Of a DNA stretch of 64,000 nt, positions 8,960 to 18,300 are shown in pieces; position 1 is the first letter of the stretch; each line of letters starts with the position of its first letter. Source of the DNA: Pseudomonas sp. 10S4 (GTDB taxonomy: Bacteria > Pseudomonadota > Gammaproteobacteria > Pseudomonadales > Pseudomonadaceae); NCBI RefSeq assembly GCF_034344865.1, contig NZ_CP133774.1:5890001-5954000 (forward strand), written 5' to 3'. The notes under the pieces are model-generated. The model did not search any database and was not told the DNA's origin. It saw only the letters and a list, made by a program, of their open reading frames with translations. The translations under genes and the position numbers were made by a program.

Positions 8960-10695
8960 GCGCGCTCTGGCCTTACTGGTTCCGGCCCTGGTGGCTACTG
9001 CTGTTGCCGTTGCTGGGCTGGTTGCTCTGGCAACTCTGGCATCGGCAGAAACGCGCCGGGCGCTGGCAGATGATCCTGCCGCCGGCCTTCCACGCGGCAC
9101 TACTCAGTGGCGGCAAAGGTCACGACAGTAAATTGCCGTGGGTGGTGCTGGGCCTGGCCTGGGTGCTGACCATCGGTGCTCTGCTCGGGCCGAGTTGGGA
9201 ACGAGTCGAACAAACCAGCCAGAAACCCGCCGACCCGCTGGTGGTGCTGCTGGAGCTAACCCCGGAAATGCTCGCCACCGACAGCCCACCGACGCGACTG
9301 GAACAGGCGCGGCGCAAGCTGTTCGACCTGTTGCAAAGTCGCAGCGATGCCCAGACCGCAATCGTCGTCTACGCCGGCAGCGCTCACACGCTGGTGCCGT
9401 TGTCGGATGACTTGTCCACCAGCCGTAATCTGCTGGACGCGCTCAAGCCTTCGTTGATGCCCGAGGCCGGTCATCGCGCCGATCTGGCGGTGGTCAAGGC
9501 CTTGGCGCTGCTGGATCAGGGCGCTCTGGGCCAGGGCCGGATCCTGCTGATCGGCTCGTCCCTGACCGAACAGGAACGCCAGGGTATTCGCCGCGCACTG
9601 GACGGCAAGTCCACGGAGTTTCTGATGCTCGGCGTCGGTACGCCCGAAGGCGCGCCGGTGGCTCAGGAGGACGGCAGTTTCCTCAAGGACGCCCAAGGCG
9701 CGATTCTGGTGCCGCACCTCGACAACCAAGGCCTGAAAGCCTTCGCCAGCGACCTGGGCGGTCGCTACCACTCGTCAAGGCTGGACGACGCTGATCTGGG
9801 CGCCCTCGGCCTGCTCGATGGCCCGCGCAACTTGCGTAACGATGGCCAGATCCTGCGCCTCGATACTTGGGCCGACCAGGGTTACTGGCTGTTGCTGCCA
9901 CTGTTACTGCTGGCCTCCTTTGCCGGACGCCGGGGTTGGTTGTTCTGCCTGCCGCTGTTGTTCCTGATGCCGCAACCGAGTTACGCCTTCGACTTTGAAG
10001 ACCTGTGGCTGCGCCCCGATCAACGGGGGCTGCATTTGCTCAATCAGGAGCACCCGGCCGAGGCCGCCCAGCATTTCGAAGACCCGCAATGGCAGGGTGT
10101 GGCGCTCTATGAAGCCGGCGACTACAGCGGCGCCGCCGAGCGCTTCGCCCAAGGCGACGACGCACGGGCGCACTACAATCGGGGTAACGCCCTGGCCAAG
10201 AGCGGTGAACTGGAAGCGGCGCTGGATGCTTATGACCAGGCCCTGGAGCGCCAGCCGGATTTGCGTCCGGCACTGACCAACAAGGCGTTGGTCGAAGCCT
10301 TGATCAAACAGAAAGCCACGCCACCGGCCGTTGAACCGGACAAAACCGAAGGCGACGAGGCCGGGACTGCCAGCGACGGCCCGCCGCCCGGCGCCGCCAC
10401 CCAGCCTTCGAGCAGCGGCGAGCCGAAATCCGATACCCAGGCCACCGCGCCCGACACCGAACAACCGTCTAACGCGCCGCCGCAACCTGGCGCCAATGAA
10501 GTACCGGGCAGCGATCTGGGGGACGAACAAAGCACCACGCCTCCACGGCGCCCGGCCAACGACAGCATTGAAGGCGAACAAGCCCAGGCGCTGGAGCAAT
10601 GGCTGCGCAAGATCCCGGATGACCCGGGCGAACTGCTCCGGCGCAAATTCTGGTACGAACAGCAACAACATCAGGATCAGGGAAAAATTCGATGA
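8956..10695 (+). CDS. vWA plus TPR membrane protein, BatB/BatC-like fusion with degenerate MIDAS
   Basis: A 579-residue protein that starts at the ATG overlapping the previous stop (ATGA at 8956). Two N-terminal transmembrane helices (about 11-28 and 61-78) lead into a vWA domain (about 93-290). The MIDAS motif expected as DxSxS reads E100-L-T102-P-E104, so the metal site is probably lost. Two more helices (about 310-345) follow, then a tetratricopeptide repeat region near 395-445 (HYNRGNALAKSGELEAALDA) and a Pro/Glu/Ala-rich low-complexity tail of about 120 residues. The architecture combines what other genomes encode as BatB and BatC. It overlaps batD by four bases. A scaffolding role is inferred. 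Confidence 0.88.
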   Translation: MSALWPYWFRPWWLLLLPLLGWLLWQLWHRQKRAGRWQMILPPAFHAALLSGGKGHDSKLPWVVLGLAWVLTIGALLGPSWERVEQTSQKPADPLVVLLELTPEMLATDSPPTRLEQARRKLFDLLQSRSDAQTAIVVYAGSAHTLVPLSDDLSTSRNLLDALKPSLMPEAGHRADLAVVKALALLDQGALGQGRILLIGSSLTEQERQGIRRALDGKSTEFLMLGVGTPEGAPVAQEDGSFLKDAQGAILVPHLDNQGLKAFASDLGGRYHSSRLDDADLGALGLLDGPRNLRNDGQILRLDTWADQGYWLLLPLLLLASFAGRRGWLFCLPLLFLMPQPSYAFDFEDLWLRPDQRGLHLLNQEHPAEAAQHFEDPQWQGVALYEAGDYSGAAERFAQGDDARAHYNRGNALAKSGELEAALDAYDQALERQPDLRPALTNKALVEALIKQKATPPAVEPDKTEGDEAGTASDGPPPGAATQPSSSGEPKSDTQATAPDTEQPSNAPPQPGANEVPGSDLGDEQSTTPPRRPANDSIEGEQAQALEQWLRKIPDDPGELLRRKFWYEQQQHQDQGKIR

Positions 10696-12332
10696 CCCGC
10701 TTCACCGCTCTCTTGCTCGCGCTGCTCTTCTGGTCCTTTCAGGCCCAGGCTGCGGATCTGGTCGCCAGTGTGGATCGCAGTCGCCTGAACACCGGAGAAA
10801 CAGTCGAACTGACCCTGGAATCCAACGACGTCACACAGTTCGGCAAACCGGACCTGACACCACTGGAGCCGCTGTTTGAAGTGCGCGGCACCCGCCAGGT
10901 CAACCAGTTGACCACGATCAACGGCGACAACCGTGCCACCACGCGCTGGATCATTACCCTACTGCCCAAGCAAAACGGCAGCGTGGAGATACCGTCGCTG
11001 CAACTGGGCGAAGTCCGCAGTCAGCCGATCAGCATCCAGGTGGTAGAGACCGAAACCCAGGACACCAAGAACACCTTGGCGCCGGTATTCATCGAAGCCA
11101 GCCTCGATCAGTCCAGCGTGTACGTGCAGGCCCAGGCGATTTTGACCTTGCGCATCTACCATTCGGTGTCGCTGTACGACGACAGCAGCCTGACCCCGTT
11201 GCAGATTCCCGATGCGCGCATCGAACAACTGGGCGAGTCGCGCACTTATGAAAAAGTCATCAACGGTCTGCGCCATGGCGTGATCGAAATGCGCTACGCG
11301 ATCTTCCCCCAACACAGCGGTGTGCTGACCATCCCGACGCAGGTGTTCAGCGCTACCCTGGTCGACGCGCAACCGTCCCAGGATACCAGCGCTCAAGGGC
11401 CGAAAACCGGCAAGTTGCTGCGCGTCAGCTCGGCCGAGATCCCACTGACGGTCAAAGCCAAACCCGCGACCTACCCAGCCGATTCGCCATGGCTGCCGGC
11501 GCGCAGCTTGAGCCTCAGCGAAAGCTGGAGCCCGGAGCCGGATCACGCGCAGGTTGGCGATTCACTGACCCGCAGCCTGACCGTGAAGGCTGAAGGCCTG
11601 GCCAGTTCACAGTTGCCGCCGCTGCCCGCGACCGACGTCAACGGCTTGCGCCGCTACCCGGACCAACCGGTGCTGGGCAATCAGAACAGTGAGCGTGGCC
11701 TGATCGGCAGTCGTGAAGATCGTGAAGCTTTGGTGCCCGCCCACAGTGGCGCCATCGAGTTGCCATCGGTGGACGTGGTCTGGTGGAACACCTTCGAAGA
11801 TCACCTGGAACACAGCAATCTGCCGGCCCGAACCCTGCAAGTGACGAATAATCCGAGCCTGGTAGTCGACACCCCGGCGGGTTCTCCACAAGTGAGTTAC
11901 GGCGCCGACAGCGAAGCCCTGTGGTGGTGGAAACTCAGCACCGTGATCCTGGCCTGTACCACCCTGCTCGGCTTCGGCCTCTGGTGGCGCGCCCGCTGGC
12001 AACCGGCGATCCTGCGCGCCGCGCAAACCGGCCCGAGCCCGCGCACCGTGCTCGACGACCTCAAGCGTGCCTGCCAGGCCAACGACCCCCACGCCACCCG
12101 CCAGGCCCTCGACGCCTGGGCCCGGCAACAACCGGAAACCCTGGCCGACATGGCGGCGCGTTTTGTGCCGCTGTCGGATGCGCTCGATGGCTTGAACGGC
12201 GCGCTGTACAGTGAAACCGGCCAGCATTGGCAAGGCGAAGACCTGTGGCGCGCGACCCGGGCGATCCCGATGGCTGAGCGGGTTCACGACCCGGTGGGTG
12301 ACAGCGGGTTGCCGCCGCTTTATCCCAAATAG
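10692..12332 (+). CDS. BatD-family exported membrane protein
   Basis: A 546-residue BatD/oxygen-tolerance family protein closing the MoxR operon. A clean signal peptide is visible (FTALLLALLFWSFQAQA, cleaved near residue 20). It is followed by a long all-beta periplasmic region made of repeated immunoglobulin-like segments, including the typical start LVASVDRSRLNTGETVELTL. One transmembrane helix near residues 410-435 (STVILACTTLLGFGLW) leads to a helical cytoplasmic tail. It overlaps the preceding stop as ATGA. The set MoxR, DUF58, DUF4381, two vWA proteins and BatD is thus complete. The protein probably senses or supports the periplasmic side of the complex. No terminator was seen downstream. 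Confidence 0.9.
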   Translation: MTRFTALLLALLFWSFQAQAADLVASVDRSRLNTGETVELTLESNDVTQFGKPDLTPLEPLFEVRGTRQVNQLTTINGDNRATTRWIITLLPKQNGSVEIPSLQLGEVRSQPISIQVVETETQDTKNTLAPVFIEASLDQSSVYVQAQAILTLRIYHSVSLYDDSSLTPLQIPDARIEQLGESRTYEKVINGLRHGVIEMRYAIFPQHSGVLTIPTQVFSATLVDAQPSQDTSAQGPKTGKLLRVSSAEIPLTVKAKPATYPADSPWLPARSLSLSESWSPEPDHAQVGDSLTRSLTVKAEGLASSQLPPLPATDVNGLRRYPDQPVLGNQNSERGLIGSREDREALVPAHSGAIELPSVDVVWWNTFEDHLEHSNLPARTLQVTNNPSLVVDTPAGSPQVSYGADSEALWWWKLSTVILACTTLLGFGLWWRARWQPAILRAAQTGPSPRTVLDDLKRACQANDPHATRQALDAWARQQPETLADMAARFVPLSDALDGLNGALYSETGQHWQGEDLWRATRAIPMAERVHDPVGDSGLPPLYPK

Positions 12333-12468
12333 CTGTGAGAAAAGTCGCCTTCGCACCGGTAATACCGTCTCGCGGACAAGTCCTACAGTAATTATCGACT
12401 CGACTGACTGCGCCAACCCGTAGATTCACGCAAAGTCCCGTGCCTTAAAAAGCCACAGGGATGCGCGG

Positions 12469-14472
12469 ATGTTCAGTACGGCCAACGAAGTCGTTTTCAG
12501 ACTCGATATTGCAGGTTTCCCCTACGACCTTCAGGTACTTGAGTTCCGGGCCAAGGAAGCGCTGAACCAACCTTATGAGGTCAACCTCGAACTGGTCAGC
12601 GAACGCCCCGACCTGGAACTTGAGTCACTGCTGCATCGCCCGGCCTTTCTGACGTTTGGCCCCGACAATTCCGGCCTTCATGGCTATGTCTATCGAGTCG
12701 CCCAAGGCGACTCGGGCAAACGCCTGACCCACTATCAGATCACTCTGGTTCCCCGTCTCGCCTATCTTGCTCACCGCCACAATCAGCGCATTTTTCAGCA
12801 CCTGAGCGTGCCGCAGATCATCGGCAAAGTACTGGCCGATCACGGAATCCAAGCGGATACCTGGCGCTTCCAACTCAACGCAGAGTACCGGCCACGACTC
12901 TACTGCGTGCAATACACCGAGTCAGATCTGCACTTCATTCAACGGCTGTGCGAGGAAGAAGGTCTGCACTTTCATTTTCAGCACAGTGCCTCAGGACATG
13001 TGCTGGTGTTCGGCGATGACCAGACGGTGTTCCCGAAACCCAAGAGCCCGACGGCATATGTTCAGGGTAGCGGCATGGTTGCCGAAGCTTCGGTAATTGA
13101 TCGCTTCCATATAAGCCTTGAAACCCGTACCACCCATGTCAGCCGCCGGGATTACGACTTCGAAAAACCGCGCCTGCAACTCGATAGCGAAAGCAAGAGT
13201 TCACAGTTGCCCCTGTTGGAGGACTACGCCTTCCCAGGGCAATTCACCGAGCGTGAACGCGGCAAGCATCTGGCCAGGCGGGCTCTGGAGCGCCATCGCG
13301 CCGATTACCGGCAAGCCCGTGGGCGCGGTGATCAAAGCGTCATGCGCAGCGGGCATTTCGTTGACATGACCGAACACCCACGCGGCGACTGGAATGGTTT
13401 GTGGTTGCTGATCGAGGTTGAGCACGTCGGCAAACAACCTCAGGTGCTGGAAGAGTCAATAACGCACGTTAACCCTGATGACGGCTTCAGCCAGGGTTAC
13501 CGCAATCAGTTCGTCGCGACACCATGGGACGTGATGTACCGACCGGCCCTTGAACACCCAAAACCCCGAATGACCGGCAATCAACATGCAGTGGTCACCG
13601 GACCACCCGGTGAAGAAATCTACTGCGACGAGTACGGCCGGGTGAAGGTCCAACTGCCGTGGGATCGCGACGGTCAGCACAACGAACACTCAAGCTGTTG
13701 GCTACGAGTTGCCGCCGGTTGGGCAAATGACCGCTATGGCAGCGTGCTGATCCCGCGAGTAGGCATGGAAGTGCTGGTGGGCTTCAGCGAGGGCGATCCC
13801 GACAAACCTTTTGTGCTGGGCTGCTTGCCTAACGCGGCGACACCCGTGCCGCTGGACCTGCCCGCCGAACAGACGCAAAGCATCTTTCGCAGCCAGAGCA
13901 GCCCCGGCGGCGGCGGTTACAACGAGTTGCGCATCGAGGACAGAGCCGGCTCAGAGGAAATAGCCCTGCGAGCCCAGCGCGATTTCGTACAGCTCGTGCT
14001 CAACGATGAACGCATTCAGGTCGACAACCAACGCACCGTCGTGGTCGGCGGCATCGCCAGCCACGACCTGCGCGCAGAAGAACAACTGTGCATTCACGGC
14101 AACCGCCTCACCGAACTCAAACAGGACGATCACCTGCTGGTGCTGGGCGAGCAACACATTCGCGTCAACAATCAGCGACTCAGCGCCTCGCAGCATATCC
14201 ACCTCAGCGCCGGGCAACAGGTTGTCCTCGATGGTGGAGCCCACCTGACGGTCAAGGCTGGCGGTCATTGGCTGACGCTGGGACCGGAAGGCATTCTCAG
14301 CAGCGTGGCGATTGTGCCGGGCGGCGCCCCGGCCGTGGGCATGCCGGCAGTGCCGCTGATGCCGGGTGCATTGTCGCTGCGCAAGGTGACCTTCGATGCA
14401 GCGCGGCAACGCCATGCCCTGGTGTCAAACCGCAGCTCACGCTGCCTGATTTGCGAGGCGGCCCGAGCATGA
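12469..14472 (+). CDS. vgrG: Type VI secretion tip protein VgrG
   Basis: A 667-residue VgrG, the trimeric spike of the type VI secretion system and carrier of effectors. Residues ~8-330 form the gp27-like base (RLDIAGFPYDLQVLEFRAKE; YTESDLHFIQRLCEEEGLHF). Residues ~370-480 form the gp5-like OB fold (AVVTGPPGEEIYCDEYGRVK; SCWLRVAAGWANDRYGSVLI), followed by the beta-helix needle with short repeats. The C-terminal ~70 residues (ILSSVAIVPGGAPAVGMP) extend past the needle and may dock the adaptor. No core T6SS genes lie in the window, so this is an orphan vgrG island serving a secretion machine encoded elsewhere. Its stop overlaps the next start as ATGA. Confidence 0.95.
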   Translation: MFSTANEVVFRLDIAGFPYDLQVLEFRAKEALNQPYEVNLELVSERPDLELESLLHRPAFLTFGPDNSGLHGYVYRVAQGDSGKRLTHYQITLVPRLAYLAHRHNQRIFQHLSVPQIIGKVLADHGIQADTWRFQLNAEYRPRLYCVQYTESDLHFIQRLCEEEGLHFHFQHSASGHVLVFGDDQTVFPKPKSPTAYVQGSGMVAEASVIDRFHISLETRTTHVSRRDYDFEKPRLQLDSESKSSQLPLLEDYAFPGQFTERERGKHLARRALERHRADYRQARGRGDQSVMRSGHFVDMTEHPRGDWNGLWLLIEVEHVGKQPQVLEESITHVNPDDGFSQGYRNQFVATPWDVMYRPALEHPKPRMTGNQHAVVTGPPGEEIYCDEYGRVKVQLPWDRDGQHNEHSSCWLRVAAGWANDRYGSVLIPRVGMEVLVGFSEGDPDKPFVLGCLPNAATPVPLDLPAEQTQSIFRSQSSPGGGGYNELRIEDRAGSEEIALRAQRDFVQLVLNDERIQVDNQRTVVVGGIASHDLRAEEQLCIHGNRLTELKQDDHLLVLGEQHIRVNNQRLSASQHIHLSAGQQVVLDGGAHLTVKAGGHWLTLGPEGILSSVAIVPGGAPAVGMPAVPLMPGALSLRKVTFDAARQRHALVSNRSSRCLICEAARA

Positions 14473-15335
14473 GCCTCTCAACTTCACTGCCGGCAGACCT
14501 GCCCTGGGGCGAGCAACAGGCGTTTGTGTTGCTGGATGGCGCGACCCTCAGCGATCTACCGCAACGCTTGAAACAATTGAGTCCCGGCGCAAACACCCTT
14601 GCGCTGTACGACTGCCCGCCCTTCACCGAGCTGCGGGATATTTCACCGCTGTTAGTGATGATCGAGCAGCCTGCGGCGCCAATTTTTCAGTTCTATCTGG
14701 AGCACGCACACGAGGAATGGGGCGTGTTGCTGTTCAGCCCGGAGTCGACGGATAGCGTTGTCCGCCACTTGCGCAAATTGCTGACAGTCGAGCTGTCGCA
14801 GGGTCAGCAGGTGTTCCTGCGCCTGGCCGATGCCGGCGTGCTGCACGGCTTGCTCAGCAGCGGCGATCAGCGCTTGTTTGGCCCGGTTTCTTGTGCCGTG
14901 ATTGCCGACTGCGTCAGCGCCAACTGGCATCGCCATCAGCCACGCCTGACCGGTTGCTCTGAACTGCCGATGCCCTACCGTTTGAGCCTTGAGCAAGAGG
15001 CAGCGCTGGAACAGGTGGATCGGCGCCGTGCATTGCTGGAACTCGACACGCATCTATGCCGCTTTTTCCCTGAACACCAGGCCGGTCAAACCGTTGCCCT
15101 GCGCTGGCCAATGCTCGAACAACGCTTCGAGGAGGCCCACGCCCTCGGCTTGAGCAGCCAATCCGAGTTGTTCTATTACGCCAACGTCATGGCCTCGTTG
15201 GACGGCTCACCGCTCGATCAGCACCCACACATCAATCGACTGCTGCACACGCCGTCGCTGCAATTGCCCGGCGAGCGCATTGCGCTGGCCGCTGACCTCG
15301 CCCACCAGTGGGCCATCCAACGGGGCCGCCCATGA
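14469..15335 (+). CDS. DUF4123 type VI effector adaptor/chaperone
   Basis: A 288-residue DUF4123 protein. Members of this family (Tap/TEC) load a specific effector onto its cognate VgrG and are encoded between the two, exactly as here. The DUF4123 core covers about residues 18-150 (QAFVLLDGATLSDLPQRLKQ; LLVMIEQPAAPIFQFYLEH; LFGPVSCAVIADC). The C-terminal third is a helical extension probably used for effector recognition. No signal peptide or membrane helix is present, as expected for a cytoplasmic chaperone. The gene overlaps both vgrG and the effector gene by ATGA, so the three are probably translated together. Confidence 0.92.
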   Translation: MSLSTSLPADLPWGEQQAFVLLDGATLSDLPQRLKQLSPGANTLALYDCPPFTELRDISPLLVMIEQPAAPIFQFYLEHAHEEWGVLLFSPESTDSVVRHLRKLLTVELSQGQQVFLRLADAGVLHGLLSSGDQRLFGPVSCAVIADCVSANWHRHQPRLTGCSELPMPYRLSLEQEAALEQVDRRRALLELDTHLCRFFPEHQAGQTVALRWPMLEQRFEEAHALGLSSQSELFYYANVMASLDGSPLDQHPHINRLLHTPSLQLPGERIALAADLAHQWAIQRGRP

Positions 15336-18300
15336 ACTCACCCGCTAACCTCGCCGCCGCTGCGGCGCCCAAAACCGCCATTGGCTCGCCCGGTGCCTGC
15401 CCTTTGCAGCAAGCCCAGGTACAGCTCCTGCCGTTGCGCTATGGCCTGGTGGAAAAACCCTTCGATCCTCGCGCCGAGTTGAAGCTGCCTTACGCCCTTG
15501 AAAACCGCCCGCTGGGCATTCGCCTGTTGCGCGATGGCTGGTTGTACGTGATCGATAGCGTCACCGGCCACCTGCACGAATACCGTGTCATCAATGGATT
15601 GGTCAGCGCCCTGGTGCACAAGGGTGCCAAGGTCGCCAGCGATCAGCGATCACCCATCGAGGAGCAGCCGGCATTGGTGTTTTCGAGGCGCAGCACTTTG
15701 CATGTGAGCTTCGCCGAGGTGCAGTGGACCGCCGCCAAATGCACTCAGGTGACCGACAGCCGTGAGGAGCGCGAACACTTCATGCAGGTCGTCGCACTCG
15801 GCGCGGTGGATTGCAAAAGCGGTGGTGAGCATCTGCTGACGGTCGAGCAAGGCAAGCAGTGGTTGGCGGAGGTTGCGAATCAAAAACCGCAAGCTGCTCA
15901 AGAGAACACTGAGCCGGAAAAAGGGTCGCCGACGGACGCGGTTCTTTTGCCGACGGTGCAAGTCAGCGACACCCCCGAGCACGAACGCGAACCCTATCTG
16001 TGGGAACAGCCTCGACGCTTTCGCGAGGCGCACATTGGCGAGTTTCTGGGTCAGGTGCGCGCGCCCTATCAGGACGACACTTTGTTTCTCGTGGTGCAGG
16101 ATGACCTCGGCGTGTTGCGCGACCTGGCCGAGTATCAAGACCGTGTGGTCGGTTGGGTCGACGACTGGACCAATGCCGGTCACAACGAGCGGAATTACTT
16201 GCTGGCCTGCTACATCGAGTCGCTGAGCCAGCTCAGCCCGGCGGATATCGAAAAATTGTCCGAGGCCAGCGATGACCCGAGGGTCAAGGCCCTGCTGGGC
16301 GATCTGGAACAGGTGCCCGAACCCGACCGGGAACAGACTCGCAAAGCCTTGCTCGACTACCTGAACAAGGGCGGCAAAGTCGAACCACAGGATGCCCCGG
16401 TGACACCGGAGCTGGAGCAACTACGCAAGCAGGCCCACGCCGAAGCGTTCGAGATGGCCAAGTACCAAGGCGCCAGCCCCGATTTCACCGCGCATAGCCG
16501 CGCCAGTGATGATGCAGATCGCCGTTACTACGCCCGCCAACACTTTGCAGTGGCCCCTGCTGACTTCGTCGAACGCCACCTCGACACACTGATCAAACTC
16601 GGCAGGGAGCAAAACAAACGCATCAAGGAGCTGGTCGAAGGCTCCCGTTTCAGCGGCAAACGCGGGATCAACGACTTCATCGACCGCCCCACCATGGACA
16701 ACGAACTGTTTCAGTACCGCGCCGACCTCGGCCGCTGGAACCGCGTGCTTGAGCGCATCACCGCCGACCGCACGATGCTGGTGTGTGCCGGGCGCTACCA
16801 CCGTTCGGCCTGGTACTACGACGCGCACGAGCCAGCGCAACTGGGTCAGGCCTTCAGCGCCGAATACGCCTGCATCAAAGACATCTGCCGCAGTGATCAC
16901 GCGAGCAAGAAAATACTGGGCTATCTGGAAAAACACCCGGAATTGACCCGGCCATTGTTCTACACCCTGCCCTTGCGCCTTCAGCAGGAACAGGCCGCGC
17001 AGTACAGCACGCTGTTCAACGCCGGCATGGCCCTGTTCAACAACCTGCCAAGCTGGCTGGCCGAACTAAAGAAAATCGAACAACCGCACCTCCCTGCCCT
17101 CGACGATTTGCCCGAGCACACCCGCGCCGTCGCTGACGCCGCCCAGCACAGCTTCAGTCCTGCGCTGAACCTGGGCCTGAGCCAGGCGCTGGAAGGCTTC
17201 GACCTGACGGGAGACAAAATCCCTGACCTCGACGAACTGTTCCAGCGCCTGCCAAAAGCACTGCACACCCGGCTACTCGATGCCGCGAAAACCACCGGCG
17301 TGACCTTTACTGTCGCCACCCCGGCGGAACAGGCGGCGCTGCAAACCAACCTCAAGGAACTGCTCAGGGAGCGCGACTACCTCAAAACCCTGACCCGTGA
17401 ACGCAACCAACTCACCCACAACAAAAACCGCCAGGGGCACAAGACGCCACGGGCGGTGGAGTTGCAGGGCGAGATTGCTCGGGTGCGAGGGCAGTTGGCG
17501 CAGCTTGAGGGGCAGTTGGCGGGGGCGCTGAGCCCGATTGCGGAGTTGCCGGATCAGTCGGCGCGGCTGTATGGCGCTACGCAGGCTCGGGCGGGGGTGA
17601 CGGTGATGTTTCCGCCGGCGCAACAGCAGGAAGTGCGGGGGTTGCTGAAGAATATTCGGATGGGGGTTGGGACGGTGCCGAATGCGGGGTTGATTCGGAG
17701 TGAAGGGATGGGGTTGGTGGTGTTTTTGGTGCAGGGGGTGAATTTGGTGGGGGTTATAAGCGAACTCACGAATCAATCCAAAAACAAACGAATTTGGGCT
17801 CCTGTTTTTAACGCAGCCATGGCTACCGGAGCGGCAGGTTTCACGGCGGCGCAGAGTCTTGCTGATACGGCTTTGAAGGCGCGTAGTGCAGAGCTAGTCG
17901 CAGGGCTTCAACGCCATGCCTTGCAGAACATGCACGTGCAGATGGGGAAAATGCATATTGGGCTGGGCACCTTTACCTACGGTTTTGGTTTTGTTGCTTC
18001 AATGTTCAGCCTTAATGCGCAATATCAAAATTGGCAGCAGGCCACCCGCAGCGGTAACGGCTCGGCTCAGAGCAGCGCGGTCCTTGCCGGGCTGGGCGCG
18101 AGCGGTATGGCGACAGTTAATGCCTATGGGCTTAGTCACACCGTCCACGCCACTTTCAAAGTATTGACTGCGCGGAACACTGAAACGCGAAAAGCCGCTT
18201 GGGCAGCCGCAGGCACTCGTCTCTCTACGGTATTTTTTCGATTCAACCTGGCCGGAGCGTTGTTCACCGTACTGGAACTGGGCGGAACTTGGCTTTACAA

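Noticed and set aside
17273..17776. Minus-strand open frame opposite the G-rich part of the effector
   Set aside because: Its Pro/His/Arg-rich product follows from the skewed base composition; the plus frame continues uninterrupted as part of the effector.
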